From positions 1 through 34,663 of the forward strand of contig USNG01000015.1 of NCBI GenBank assembly GCA_900556025.1: 34,663 bases of DNA, written 5' to 3'. The DNA comes from an uncultured Mycoplasmatota bacterium. GTDB taxonomy: Bacteria > Bacillota_I > Bacilli_A > RF39 > UBA660. The notes beneath the pieces were generated by a model that saw only the letters and a list, made by a program, of their open reading frames with translations, was not told where the DNA came from and did not search any database. This document shows positions 18,201-25,472 of this stretch, piece by piece (position 1 is the stretch's first letter; the number at the start of each line of letters is the position of its first letter). The translations under genes and the position numbers were made by a program.

Positions 18201-19621
18201 GCTTTTCTTTTATATATTTCTGTCTGAGTATAATCGCTATCTACCAGATCCATGTCGTTATAATTTGTAAGTTCTTTTGAAAAGTCTTGAAAGTAATCTT
18301 GAATACTATCATTAGCATAAAAACTATCAATAAATTCTTTTAAAGATGTTCCATTCATACTGCTTATATCTTTTTTATCATCATCATGAAGTCTGTTCCA
18401 AAGATTTTCTAGTTTCTTTGCTTGATCCATGTCTATTTCTCCATTTTCGTCATAACATGAACCTAGTATTTCATTTCCAAGACTTAATTTATAATAGTCT
18501 TCTCCCATCATATCGATTAAATTCTGTCTAAGTTTCAAAAGTTTGCTTTCCATTTTTGGCAAGAAGCTTGTTTCACTTCCATCAAAATTAGATAAAGTTT
18601 TTTTATATTGATTATGTCCTTCTTTATTATTTAGTTTATTATATTCTTCAGAGTCAATTTTAGTAAAAACATTTGCTAGCCCACCTGCTGGGCCTTTTGT
18701 TTTACATGATGTAATATCAAAATTTTCTCCATTTGCTGAGTTTGGTAATGAGGTAGATGTTGCACAACCAAGTATGCTTAAAGCATTTTCTAATTGATAA
18801 AAACTAATATTAACAGAGTCTCCGCCTCCAATTCCTCCACTAGAAGTACTTTCTGACATTGACATATCTTCTTCTAAATCATTGTCTACTTGATCATCAA
18901 TATTTTTTTGACCATCTGCAAGCTTTTTTATAAGTGCTGCCAGTGCTTCATCATCTGTTCTACCTTCTGAAAGTTTTCTCAACAAATCTTCAAGTTCTTC
19001 TTCACTATCTTGGTTTTCTGTAAGCATGCTTATAAGTGCTTCAATTTCTTCATTGTTATCTTGCTCTTCTGATATTTTTTCTAAAAGTGTTTTTATTTCT
19101 TCTGCAACGCTTTCATTTTCATCAATCTCTATATCATCTGGATTATCAGTTTTTGCTATTTCTTCATGATTATCAGTTTCTTTTTGTGCATTATCCTCTT
19201 CATATGTTTTTTGACCTTTTTCAGCAGGTACATTTTCTTTAGTTGTAGATTCTTTTGTTTCATCTATTTCTAATGAATCGTTATATTTTTTACTTTCGTA
19301 TGCAGTTTTTTGGGTTTCAGTTTGCTTTTTACTGCTTGACTCAATAATATCCTTTGCATCTGCTTTTTTCGCAGTTTCAACTTTTTCTATTTTTTCTGTC
19401 TTTTTTGAAATAGTATTGTTTTTTAAATTTTCTATAGCACTTTTATTTTCTTTCTCATGTGATGCTATCCCAGCTCCAATGACTCCTGCACCTACTGCTG
19501 CTACTCCCACTCCTGTTAAAATTTCTTTTTCTTTTTTCTTGACATCAAAAACATGTCCACATCTTGGACATTTTTTATCATTTTTACTTATCATTAATCC
19601 ACAATTGCTACATTCAACCAT
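9287..19621 (-). CDS. Giant multidomain type VII-associated protein: zinc ribbon, membrane segments, coiled coils and two tandem HD-hydrolase modules
   Basis: 3444 residues, uninterrupted. In order: zinc ribbon with C4/C7/C18/C21; glycine-rich hydrophobic helix 34-54; charged linker; four 17-residue helical repeats (174-241); a long helical region; a hydrophobic Gly/Ala-rich segment at about 1258-1398 (VILSCIPVVGQGLGLATMF and following) that could insert in membranes; coiled coil 1665-1860; Ser/Thr/Asn repeats about 1980-2030. Two homologous HD modules follow. Module A has H2338xxxH2342, H2374-D2375, H2458 (HPLNSAL), H2505 (SHSKS) and D2570 (GDA); module B has H2935xxxH2939, H2977-D2978, H3024 (HSLNSAL), H3056 (SHSKS) and D3160. 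This ligand order resembles HD-GYP phosphohydrolases without the GYP motif. Each module ends in a beta-rich tail with ILER(L/I)GE. The ATG is supported by GGAG. It lies 39 bases after the YwqH-like gene. Effector or structural component is undecided; the substrate is unknown. Confidence 0.85.
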   Translation of the reverse strand: MVECSNCGLMISKNDKKCPRCGHVFDVKKKEKEILTGVGVAAVGAGVIGAGIASHEKENKSAIENLKNNTISKKTEKIEKVETAKKADAKDIIESSSKKQTETQKTAYESKKYNDSLEIDETKESTTKENVPAEKGQKTYEEDNAQKETDNHEEIAKTDNPDDIEIDENESVAEEIKTLLEKISEEQDNNEEIEALISMLTENQDSEEELEDLLRKLSEGRTDDEALAALIKKLADGQKNIDDQVDNDLEEDMSMSESTSSGGIGGGDSVNISFYQLENALSILGCATSTSLPNSANGENFDITSCKTKGPAGGLANVFTKIDSEEYNKLNNKEGHNQYKKTLSNFDGSETSFLPKMESKLLKLRQNLIDMMGEDYYKLSLGNEILGSCYDENGEIDMDQAKKLENLWNRLHDDDKKDISSMNGTSLKEFIDSFYANDSIQDYFQDFSKELTNYNDMDLVDSDYTQTEIYKRKADKGIILTEEEVREYCERYGDSVAAVLISNISLGRITDDGSKTLTDYVNMNYQDGLYGYDINDNGEEEGKEKASYNQKTQEQETLEQMFWDYLTKTGRNDENKDHYDKMDKYIEDYGNEIGDTSKISTSNQYYKLCQTGFLNSAYTKDGARRYGREYLTEAEFNNDSEVKAKYDSYEKYYEENGGSHYEDPDTNKTVFVPYRNAEEQKNYNRYMDIVKSRGNSSNRFIYGSVFEEVCDAQDEYYEHSLPEYEEIASENLDLIVYDENNNPIGVKNNGDDSTIDDYYERANSAVEKYRESLDRIKLLETFVNQKQITESITSANSENREYSEEDFPPGVKEYLGFLDSKDKRKYMYQYVEKASLPYADTAKAYKNSIGSKVQTTLDILKEMYGEEEGYIRAEGLKETIINNDNVYRSLIEQNNNVHDQNLGILFNIAQRIATEKREEYDRKNNDNSAVISAGYLPQDEIDKENELKKEAETAEAEASRLANKMATSKILSNESKSIYEAGLYEIIKSKPVTERTTAENDFFLEYRAKNQVDIKEYNESIDNLYETLSKCNNFKEVCDIINNIGTINIEIENFIGNYKIRSQPDFEEKNKSKIFSLERIEEVDDDSGSTTIYINALDENGNKLDVSEEEIEIYLAGIAKENGGKLPLKYRMCYTKSSNQVDRINYLAKTDLEALTYKANTLDYNTFKFDYKSFVEFGALCKATEQYEKYVDILERGNDVEDWFVTVGYGAWAGGAQFVDGFKNLIDPDGLKNENDYRTMLISSYLLNEYGSDSLESNFMLGTYEVTTSIVNMLPTVILSCIPVVGQGLGLATMFLSTAGNATEQGLQSGMTPEQARLYGLINGALETGLQATVGGISKLTIGKLPVAKLITKNLGTILVEGAWYTAATNYLLNILSEGLEEGTQEILDPIIQRLFAASENNFIEMKESLSNLTLTEWQEEKFLEWKSNSLSGIANKEEYLNIYNTKFEDWLATSGIDEAMFDKIKSKEYTYEEWKEDNKLETSASALWGTIDWTAVKKSALYGAISGGIFEGSTQFVPEMISFVRTGTTLGIPAIMNSVRNQAEASGTPKNIFQILAETNQIIKEQSKTGKLGELVSEYMETESFQSDYENFMNEIEQSSKEQTETNATKSKLSNILKSIKETLGSENEMSEVNFATMQVAGSLVANAPLARISNILRDTNYKSYKEYLDRLSELNESETRLTEEIKQLKADNSDINSEINKDNLSKKQKELDEIRSEKNNITEAIEYYKKSTGTLRSDLASEALELLENIRNDEATLNELQQTLAEVENSLNNEIDSTSVKELKNRIKGLKEKLENQRKSKKGITKTAERILLQNIEQYQNALKNLQKNELKGKENKIQQLKESINELTENINSSKARATEIDSILEILLNPESNISSLTSEQFNNFVSELDLKSLQIYSKDIFARLSEMSDVSIENLLSRLDVITLGVFETEIVERIRQIKSNEILNRIKDKYGLRFTKDIYKIEADDTTTSDTTTSQTEAIAENTNSDSNTNSNTRNDVQTEVIEESTNSDNNTSQNTINNSQTETITRETTKARKDAPKTEVKKEIISQNGALGVVGIIQMTVIPGLKGNQTLNNVLETIQTDISSLELRRENLNNENSNVDTENNTTEEIESNTNIREELESQIEQKKKLYDDLTQLMSKYGVDGSKLLTSLKEEIISGRYKLEHQLLNVKAVIEETTVDSIIESEIAIKELLKKYNLTNADETTLNKVKTEIMYKILEVANKNNISVENILNKINIDEFISKQVPIKVRENLKTSFEERMNSETKVTLAKAINYIGELTIEEVDWLIENREALQLTGESGKFVKTAMQIYQQGLAAAATKYSEFYQNFRDHGFKHALEVTKYAMELAQELNLSEAEIEIVSYAALAHDFGMQGGKVYIDESLLEKFAKSYRKHKGEKESTNEPAYKEMFRKDLLKESRVWDIDGLQTYLKETYGEFISNKDFIMNVARSSHPLNSALDILANSEIVPTELQEKIVKEFGLENAENTAASLIAILAMSHSKSTSGIKLMDQRQMWLSCVEKLKLSAESRGVAGNLNIEVLNKIINDPKLFEKLQDMAVLIRDGDAMSKVVSKDGTLKTIMQNGEEAILGITAVRGENLFNEEGKLIDAKTEQSRIKEVTTRGRIVNDGFSRSIHIGELNTEYSSKYTTENGKKYEATVTVKDSSLAPHSTISQSILERLGELNTYTNMDERTFTIYLSRETDLRIIDLYNEEIETWKSKTLDATKAELEALGIKEGTEEYETIVKKQKKFYENIKIEFKDSTTSETKIIEENSNNRNNSNSSTRNEGQITTNENETIIDSATESATTRIEKALNDVCYNNVNLNTIKNLQEVIEEIPKARRTQVMDAILVKMIKGKALSQETSDAIFKSKMFDGDSNFAKEYLHHVIEVGIPELGIKGSQELANKIRKVYEKARETTKEMPNLHSYCDHTEAHVLQVAFDTVTKGKQIAASKGQTLSETQIKNLFYTGLFHDLGMASGAELGISLETQIVNATKTETTTNSLAEVIKGLNANVIRENHSLNSALQVLRMREELESLGLNADLIAMMCFSHSKSNSGVGNLSSEGDWSYSVSKIRSALEIMNKASGENITLNLENIGGYETLETTNTDSVQKITKDANGNKIKTKLKVSGIPRITFEEGVLNDLEIMSLAIRMGDAYVTKANVKLEEPIRWVGIDGKTYSTDLLVLTQAGVYMAYDATQTAISTKYKQTDDTETSVESAYIYLTKTEDGRYVPWQEGYGVDAEGRYTNVKDSLMYAEDAKIEIKGEKLTLTENGYCYKAEGDDRIYYKLDKNENVEEVETISKEKIQEAEEKYGKTLRTSTGKFLVGESNVSYNVDVRGNVLVSTYKIGDIEIFQSNTISKGILERIGEIATSRNVNHEVNVEFKEEQFMNNFMQIGDKYIGITPAAQKYIKDMKKIKVKYNNIKFTINGILITKFIVN
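13531..13690 (-). repeat. About 69-base coding repeats in the giant gene (23-residue Thr/Asn/Ser units)
   Basis: Two full units and a partial third start with the QTE(A/V/T)I codons near 13531, 13600 and 13669. They encode low-complexity linker rich in Asn, Ser and Thr (ENTNSDSNTNSNTRNDV type). A diverged copy lies near 11220-11305, between the two HD modules. Confidence 0.65.
18899..19102 (-). repeat. Four tandem 17-residue helical repeats in the giant protein
   Basis: Residues 174-241 read as four units of the form EEIexLLxKLsExqdxx, with period 17. The third and fourth units are the most diverged. They are acidic amphipathic helices lying after the N-terminal membrane segment. Confidence 0.6.
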
Positions 19622-19660
19622 ATTTTACTCCATAAAATTATTATAACTATCTTCCACCAT

Positions 19661-20065
19661 TTAAGTATTGCTCTTTGATTTTGATGAATATAATGCGGCA
19701 GCCGCTGCTGCTTTACAAGCTGCACAATCACCATCTAAATAATGCATAGTCATGCCTATCCATCTTATTGAATCCCACATGCCTTGAATAGCCTTGTCTG
19801 CTGCTATTTTTTGATTATCAAGTTCCTTGCCCATACTATCAAATTCTTTAATATATGTTTCACTTTCTCCATTATCATATGAACCAGCTGCACTTACTTG
19901 TGAGCATGCTTCTTTAAACGCTTTAAGATTTTCTAAATAACAATCAACTTGGGCTTTTCCTGCCACAACATCCGTTCTCAATTTATCATAATTTGATATT
20001 TCTAATTTTAAGTCATCAATTTGTTTTTGCAATTCGGCTCTTTTATTGTCATTGTGTACACACAT
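19661..20065 (-). CDS. YwqH/DUF5082-like helical protein, type VII secretion partner (tentative)
   Basis: 134 residues from ATG at 20063-20065. A TTG three codons upstream keeps the frame open, but it touches the AAGGGA ribosome site, so the ATG with about nine-base spacing is preferred. The protein is nearly all helical: a coiled coil at about 8-50 (LQKQIDDLKLEI), a Gly/Ser turn, a second helix, then DSIRWIG and a Cys/Ala-rich end (DGDCAACKAAAAAA). Small helical proteins of this kind beside WXG100 genes act as partners or targeting factors for large type VII substrates (YwqH, Lap). It lies between the double WXG protein and the giant protein, 39 bases before the latter. The family assignment is by shape and context only. 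Its leader contains two competing hairpins. Confidence 0.6.
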   Translation of the reverse strand: MCVHNDNKRAELQKQIDDLKLEISNYDKLRTDVVAGKAQVDCYLENLKAFKEACSQVSAAGSYDNGESETYIKEFDSMGKELDNQKIAADKAIQGMWDSIRWIGMTMHYLDGDCAACKAAAAAALYSSKSKSNT

Positions 20066-20077
20066 GCTTATCAATCC

Positions 20078-20153
20078 CTTCTTATTTCATAAATAGAATA
20101 ACTATTAATTGTTCTACTTATGAAATAAGAAGTTATAAAATAACTTCTTATTT
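20078..20153 (-). promoter_or_regulatory. Two mutually exclusive hairpins in the leader of the YwqH-like gene
   Basis: Three copies of an AAATAAGAAG-type element lie in alternating orientation. Hairpin 1 pairs 20140-20153 with 20123-20136, 14 perfect pairs with a three-base loop. Hairpin 2 pairs 20112-20132 with 20078-20098, 21 pairs including one G-U, with a 13-base loop. They share 20123-20132, so only one can form. The 3' arm of hairpin 2 ends on the first bases of the ribosome site AAGGGA (20075-20080). No T-run follows either hairpin, so this looks like control of translation or mRNA processing. Confidence 0.65.
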
Positions 20154-20176
20154 GTTTAACAACTTTTTCTAAATAA

Positions 20177-20794
20177 TTAGAATGTATAGTTTTGAATTGC
20201 AGTTGTTATACTTGCTGAAGCTGTTGCTAAAGTTTCTTTGTATACATTTGAATTACTAATGAATGTATCGAATGATTCTTGAGCATTTTCTCTTCCAGTT
20301 CCTGCTGTCCAGTTTTCCATAATTGAGTTATAATATTTTTTAACTTCAGAAATGAAACTATCGATAGAACCGTTAGCAGCGTCAATTTTAGCTTTTCCAT
20401 TTGATGCTTCTGGAGTAATACCTACAGAATCTCTTGTATCTGTATAATCTTCCATAATAGTTTTATTTTCACAACTAATAGCACCAAAAGCTTCTAGTCC
20501 AGCACCATTAGAATTTTGAATTTCTCTATAATTTGCAGCAATCTTTGAAGATTCAGTAGCTAAAACTGCTAAAGAATTTCTAATTCCAACCATTGCATTG
20601 TGAACTTTTACAATGTTTTCGATTTGAACTCCTGCATCTTTTCCTTCCCAACATCCTTTTAAAATTTGAATTCCGCTTGCTAAATTAGCAATAATTGTAT
20701 CAGCGCTGTAATCTCCACCACCAATAACAACATTATTATATAATCCGTAAGCATCATCATGTAGTGCTTGTACACTATTAACCTTATGATTCAT
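20177..20794 (-). CDS. Double WXG100-like protein (two helical hairpins in one chain), EsxA-type
   Basis: 205 residues, about twice the usual WXG100 length. The first half carries W49-E50-G51 between two helices (about 10-45 and 55-92). The second half carries W162-T163-A164-G165 between helices at about 140-160 and 168-203, so the second turn has WxxG. A flexible Gly/Asn segment at about 93-140 joins the halves. WXG100 proteins are secreted as dimers through EssC, and this one could fold as a ready-made pseudo-dimer. There is no signal peptide. The start has a consensus AGGAGGT site and a short leader from its own promoter. The gene follows essC, beyond a strong terminator, and precedes the YwqH-like gene. 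Which residues form the secretion signal is not clear. Confidence 0.75.
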   Translation of the reverse strand: MNHKVNSVQALHDDAYGLYNNVVIGGGDYSADTIIANLASGIQILKGCWEGKDAGVQIENIVKVHNAMVGIRNSLAVLATESSKIAANYREIQNSNGAGLEAFGAISCENKTIMEDYTDTRDSVGITPEASNGKAKIDAANGSIDSFISEVKKYYNSIMENWTAGTGRENAQESFDTFISNSNVYKETLATASASITTAIQNYTF

Positions 20795-20815
20795 ATCATT
20801 ACCTCCTAGTATAAT

Positions 20816-20842
20816 TTTATAACATAATGAAAGTGTTTACAA
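20816..20842 (-). promoter_or_regulatory. Promoter of the WXG gene
   Basis: Minus-strand -35 TTGTAA (20837-20842), a 15-base spacer, and -10 TATAAA (20816-20821) with an extended TGT. It lies between the essC terminator and the WXG start and would give a very short leader with AGGAGGT at its 5' end. Confidence 0.5.
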
Positions 20843-20864
20843 GAAAATTTACACTTTTTTATAT

Positions 20865-20894
20865 AAAAAAATCAAGTAGAAAACTACTTGATTT
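20865..20894 (-). terminator. Strong intrinsic terminator overlapping the essC stop codon
   Basis: Eleven-base perfect arms AAATCAAGTAG / CTACTTGATTT with a four-base loop (arms 20869-20879 and 20884-20894). Seven T residues follow on the minus strand. The essC stop (20884-20886) is inside the stem. Confidence 0.85.
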
Positions 20895-23800
20895 CATTTA
20901 ATATTTTTATTAGAATTGGAACTCCATTTTTAATAACAATTGCATATTGATTATTAATGTTTGATAACATAGCTTGTTGTACTATTGTTTTTAATACAAA
21001 TTGTTGTGATAATCCTTGTCCAATCCATATTCCATTATTAGTATCAAAATTATTCTTATACCAATCTTCATATTCATATTTCTTGAATCCTGATGGAATA
21101 TCAATTAAGATAAAGTTAACTTTTGGATATTCTTTATTATTAGCAAGAATTTCTTTAAATGATTTTTTATGATCATCATCTAATTTATCATAGAATTTAC
21201 TAAATCCTATTACTACTACTGCTAAGTTAGAATATTTTTCAACACTTCTAAAGTTCATGTTATTATTTGTTAGAACATCTTGAATTCCTTTATTGAAACT
21301 ACTTATAATATCTACTGCTCCGTTAAAGTCACTATTACAATAATGTTTACTATAAGTATATTCTTCAAAATAATTTTGTGCATCTATCATAAATGTTTTA
21401 AATGCTGTATTTGAGTTTAATGTTCTAGTTATATTTTTAATAAATAGATTCATATTTTCAAATTCATTAGAACAAATTATTGAAGTAACTCTCTTCTTAA
21501 AATCAAATAATGAAGCATTTAAAGACTCTTTAACAACTCCAATTGGAACTGTGTCTAATCCAGTATATTTGTCCTTAAATTTGTCTAATTCTATTGTTTC
21601 TGGCATTACATGAATAGCAGGTGCTTTAGTATAATCTTTACTTTCTAATTCTTTTACAAATTTATTAATGCTATCATATGAATTTTTATTTTCATCAATA
21701 AATGCTGTTTGGAATTCACAAACTCTTTCTAGTTTAGTAAGACCTCTACCTAAATTATTTGATGGTACTAAACCATTTGTTTTTCCTAGTATATCTTTAT
21801 ATGACATTTCATTTGTTAATTGTAAGCAAATGCTGTTTTTACAACTTTGAACTACTTTCATTTTTACACTACTTTGTGTTTCAGTTGTTATGATGAAGTA
21901 AATTCCATATTTATTACCATCTCTAATAATTGGATAAAATTTATCTATAATATCATTATATAATTCATTTAAAATCTCAATTGAGTTAATTTCTACTACT
22001 ATATTAGGTAATTTTTTAGGACTATTCTTGATGTAATTTTCATAATTACCACCAAAGCTAGTAAATAATTTTTTACGTTTATTTAATTCAAATGATAATA
22101 GTTTAGCTAAATTATTGATTTTTTCATCATCACCATTAATTACAACATCTCCTACTTGAGGTGCATTTCTAAAGTTGTTTAATGTTTCTGCTCCAAAATC
22201 TAGTATATATAAATTTAATTCATCTGTACTATAATTTTTTAACATAGAGTATGTTAATGTTTGTAAGAACTCATCTTTTCCACTATCATTCATTCCGTAT
22301 ATTAATGTATTGCCATTATTTTTTAAATTAATTGTTAATAATCCTTGTTGTTGAGATGATGGATTATCATATTCACCAATTATAGGATTGATAACATAGT
22401 CTTCTTTAACGTAATTGTATTTTTTAGATAACGATTCTACATATACTTCATTAGGTACTCTATCTAACCACAATTGATTAATTTTTAATGGAGTTTCTTC
22501 ACCAATATGTATTAAGTATTTAACTATATTAGTTAATTCTTCTCCTTCTGAATGTAATAGTCTTTTTGAAATTACATTATTTATTGTTTTACTTACTGAA
22601 CCAGTATTATCTATTAAATATAAGTTTTTATCAACTGATTTCTTAAATTCATTGTTAGGATAATATTGAGCTCCAGCCCATGCTGCTTGCCCTATTGCAA
22701 AGTATTCACTATAACCTACTAATAAATAAAATCTACCAACTTGTTTTATTTCAGCAGCTAAATCATTTCTGATCATTTCCATACTATCTTGTTTATCTTG
22801 AACTTTTAAACAAACTTTGAATTTTGAGTTTGACCAAATTTGTCCATCTACTACTCCTGATGGTTTTTGTGTAGCAAGTATTAAGTGCACTCCTAAAGAA
22901 CGTCCGATACGAGCTGTACTAACTAAATCTTCCATAAAGTCTGGTTGTTGATCTTTTAATTCAGCAAACTCATCACAAACTATAATTAAGTGAGGCATTG
23001 GTTCTTTAATTACACCATCTCTATATAGTCTTTGATATTTATAGATATCTATTGTTCCTTCACCTGTTTTTAATCTTACATCATTAAATACTTGTTGCCT
23101 ACGAGTAAGTTCACTATTGATACTAGCAAGTGCTCTATTAATTTCAGTTTTATCTAAGTTAGTAATTGTTCCAACTACATGTGGTAATCTTTTACCAGTT
23201 TCCGAATTTACAAATGCTCCTGCTAATCCGCCACCTTTATAGTCGATTAATACAAATGCAACTTCTTCTGGACTATAGTTAACTGCCATAGAAAGAACAT
23301 ATGAAATAATAAATTCAGATTTACCACTACCAGTCATACCAGCAATTAAACCATGTGGTCCATGTTGTTTTTCATGTAAATCTAATACAAATGGATCTCC
23401 TACTGTATTAACTCCAATTTCCGTTTTTAATGATCTTGTAGGATTATTATCTTTCCATCTATTCAATACATTTAATTGTTCTATATTACCTACTCCAAAT
23501 AATTCTAAGAATGTTACTGAATCAGGTAATTTTTTACTTGTTTCTTCTAAATTGATAGGAAGATTTGATAGCATTTTTGTACATGCAAACATATCATATG
23601 AATCATTTATTTCTTCTATAAATTTTGTTTGATTATTATTTTCTGTATTTAATATTGTTGAAGTTTTTTCTCCAATTATAATGAATTTAGATACTTCACT
23701 TGGAACTTTAGAAAGTTTTTCTTCTAGTATAATCATACTAAAACCTAAATTACTATTTTTAGATTCTAGTATATCACTTATAATTTCTATTTTTCTCGAT

Positions 23801-25461
23801 GCATCTATATCATCAACAATTACTAAATAATATCCATTATTAAATTTACTAAAATTATTTATTCTTTCTTCTTCTGATCCATTTTTTGATAATACTTTTC
23901 TACTTTCAAATACTTGTACAAGATAATTAGATACTTCTTGCATTTCTTCTGTATTAGTAGCAAAAAATCTTATTGATTTATCATTTGAGAAACAATAAGG
24001 CATCTCTCTTAAATATTCCCATCTGTGTTTATTTGCATCATTTGTGAATACTACTATTTTTAAATCATCATAACTATGAAATGCCATAGCTTGTAAAAGC
24101 ATATTATTTGTAAATGATATATATTTTGGATAAATACCATTAATACCAGTTAATGTATTTTGAATAAATGAGTATCCAATTGGAACATTATTTATTACTT
24201 TATTAAAATCTATTAGTTTGTTCAACATTAATTTAAGATTATCATTATCCATTGAGAAATCTTCACTATGATAACTAATTTTAGTATTAAAGTTAACATC
24301 TCCAGTACCTACTCTTACTGTTAAGAAATCATTTTGATCATTTCTTCTTGACCATAATGTTCTTCTTTTATTTATTATCATATCATAACAAACATCTGTT
24401 GAAATTAAGTTTTCTTCTAATGTTCTTTTTTGATTTTCATATTCTACTGCTAATTCTTTATCTTTTTTATTTATATAGTTTTGATATAAAACTTGTCTTT
24501 CTTCTTCTTTCTTTTGTTTTTGTTTCTTTTCAAAATTTTTAGTAACAAATGGCCAAACTAGCATAGTTAATAACATAGATATACAAATAACTAATGATGG
24601 AATTATGCTTCTAAATGTTTTTTGCCCATCTACAACTGCCATAATTGAATTTGATAATGTCATCATTGAACTTGCTGCCATTGTTAACATTGGGGCAAGT
24701 GTTACCCACAATGGTGTTTCTGGATCTTTTTCTTTTGCAGGTGGTGAATCTATAACCATCTCATAAGTATTAATTTCTTTTCTTATACGAGGTGATTTTA
24801 AGAAATAGTCTTCATCTTTATAAATATCTTCATTTTCTATTTCTTCATCTGTTAGAGTATCATCAACTACTAAATCTATTTGTTCTAAACCATTTATAGT
24901 TAAATTATTAAATGGATTATTTACAAATATATATCCACATACAACTAATATTTTAAAACCATATATATTAATTAAATCACAATAATTACATGTAGTTGTT
25001 TTTTCAACTCTTCTATCATTTACATAACAAACTAAATTCTCTCCTACTTCAAGAGTCCATTTTTTATCCTTATAAGTTAGTGTTATGTGTTCATTTCCTA
25101 CGATACTTATTGGTACGCTTATGTTACATGCAGCAGATGAACCAAATTTTATAACTGAATTATCTTTTATTATATAATTTTTATATGTATTGTCAGTTAA
25201 ATAGTCACAATATAATAAATACTTTTTATCATTTTTTTCTACATTATAATATTTTCTAGCTCTAAGAGAAATGTTTTCTGTGTTACCATCTGTGTCAGAT
25301 ATTTTTACATTTTTTCCTGGATTTATTATCCACTCATTATCAGAAACAGTAATATTAATCACATTTTTGTTATATGTATCTTTCATCCAGAAGTTTCCAA
25401 TTTTTTTAACTGGAAGAGCAAAAGCTATAATTCTATCATCATCAAATAAATATACATTCAT
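20884..25461 (-). CDS. essC: EssC-type type VII secretion ATPase (FHA, FtsK/SpoIIIE repeats)
   Basis: 1525 residues, usual length for EssC/YukBA. The membrane motor of T7SSb exports WXG100 and larger substrates. An N-terminal double FHA-like region covers 1-190, with a GSSAACNIS loop near 108. Two transmembrane helices lie at about 250-276 and 286-306. Three ATPase domains follow: the first has Walker A GMTGSGKS (708-715) and Walker B IIVCDE (D830, E831). The second has a degenerate P-loop GMNDSGKD (1056-1063) with Asp replacing Ser/Thr. The third, about 1290-1525, has no recognisable P-loop. One active and two degenerate ATPases agree with known EssC proteins. AGGAGGA precedes the ATG. The gene lies 11 bases after the YukD-like gene, and a terminator crosses its stop. 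Confidence 0.95.
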   Translation of the reverse strand: MNVYLFDDDRIIAFALPVKKIGNFWMKDTYNKNVINITVSDNEWIINPGKNVKISDTDGNTENISLRARKYYNVEKNDKKYLLYCDYLTDNTYKNYIIKDNSVIKFGSSAACNISVPISIVGNEHITLTYKDKKWTLEVGENLVCYVNDRRVEKTTTCNYCDLINIYGFKILVVCGYIFVNNPFNNLTINGLEQIDLVVDDTLTDEEIENEDIYKDEDYFLKSPRIRKEINTYEMVIDSPPAKEKDPETPLWVTLAPMLTMAASSMMTLSNSIMAVVDGQKTFRSIIPSLVICISMLLTMLVWPFVTKNFEKKQKQKKEEERQVLYQNYINKKDKELAVEYENQKRTLEENLISTDVCYDMIINKRRTLWSRRNDQNDFLTVRVGTGDVNFNTKISYHSEDFSMDNDNLKLMLNKLIDFNKVINNVPIGYSFIQNTLTGINGIYPKYISFTNNMLLQAMAFHSYDDLKIVVFTNDANKHRWEYLREMPYCFSNDKSIRFFATNTEEMQEVSNYLVQVFESRKVLSKNGSEEERINNFSKFNNGYYLVIVDDIDASRKIEIISDILESKNSNLGFSMIILEEKLSKVPSEVSKFIIIGEKTSTILNTENNNQTKFIEEINDSYDMFACTKMLSNLPINLEETSKKLPDSVTFLELFGVGNIEQLNVLNRWKDNNPTRSLKTEIGVNTVGDPFVLDLHEKQHGPHGLIAGMTGSGKSEFIISYVLSMAVNYSPEEVAFVLIDYKGGGLAGAFVNSETGKRLPHVVGTITNLDKTEINRALASINSELTRRQQVFNDVRLKTGEGTIDIYKYQRLYRDGVIKEPMPHLIIVCDEFAELKDQQPDFMEDLVSTARIGRSLGVHLILATQKPSGVVDGQIWSNSKFKVCLKVQDKQDSMEMIRNDLAAEIKQVGRFYLLVGYSEYFAIGQAAWAGAQYYPNNEFKKSVDKNLYLIDNTGSVSKTINNVISKRLLHSEGEELTNIVKYLIHIGEETPLKINQLWLDRVPNEVYVESLSKKYNYVKEDYVINPIIGEYDNPSSQQQGLLTINLKNNGNTLIYGMNDSGKDEFLQTLTYSMLKNYSTDELNLYILDFGAETLNNFRNAPQVGDVVINGDDEKINNLAKLLSFELNKRKKLFTSFGGNYENYIKNSPKKLPNIVVEINSIEILNELYNDIIDKFYPIIRDGNKYGIYFIITTETQSSVKMKVVQSCKNSICLQLTNEMSYKDILGKTNGLVPSNNLGRGLTKLERVCEFQTAFIDENKNSYDSINKFVKELESKDYTKAPAIHVMPETIELDKFKDKYTGLDTVPIGVVKESLNASLFDFKKRVTSIICSNEFENMNLFIKNITRTLNSNTAFKTFMIDAQNYFEEYTYSKHYCNSDFNGAVDIISSFNKGIQDVLTNNNMNFRSVEKYSNLAVVVIGFSKFYDKLDDDHKKSFKEILANNKEYPKVNFILIDIPSGFKKYEYEDWYKNNFDTNNGIWIGQGLSQQFVLKTIVQQAMLSNINNQYAIVIKNGVPILIKILNEIK

Positions 25462-25472
25462 TTTTATTCCTC

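Noticed and set aside
9487..19646. Many Leu/Phe/His-rich open frames on the plus strand opposite the giant gene
   Set aside because: They are antisense shadows of AT-rich coding sequence, lack ribosome sites and have implausible composition.
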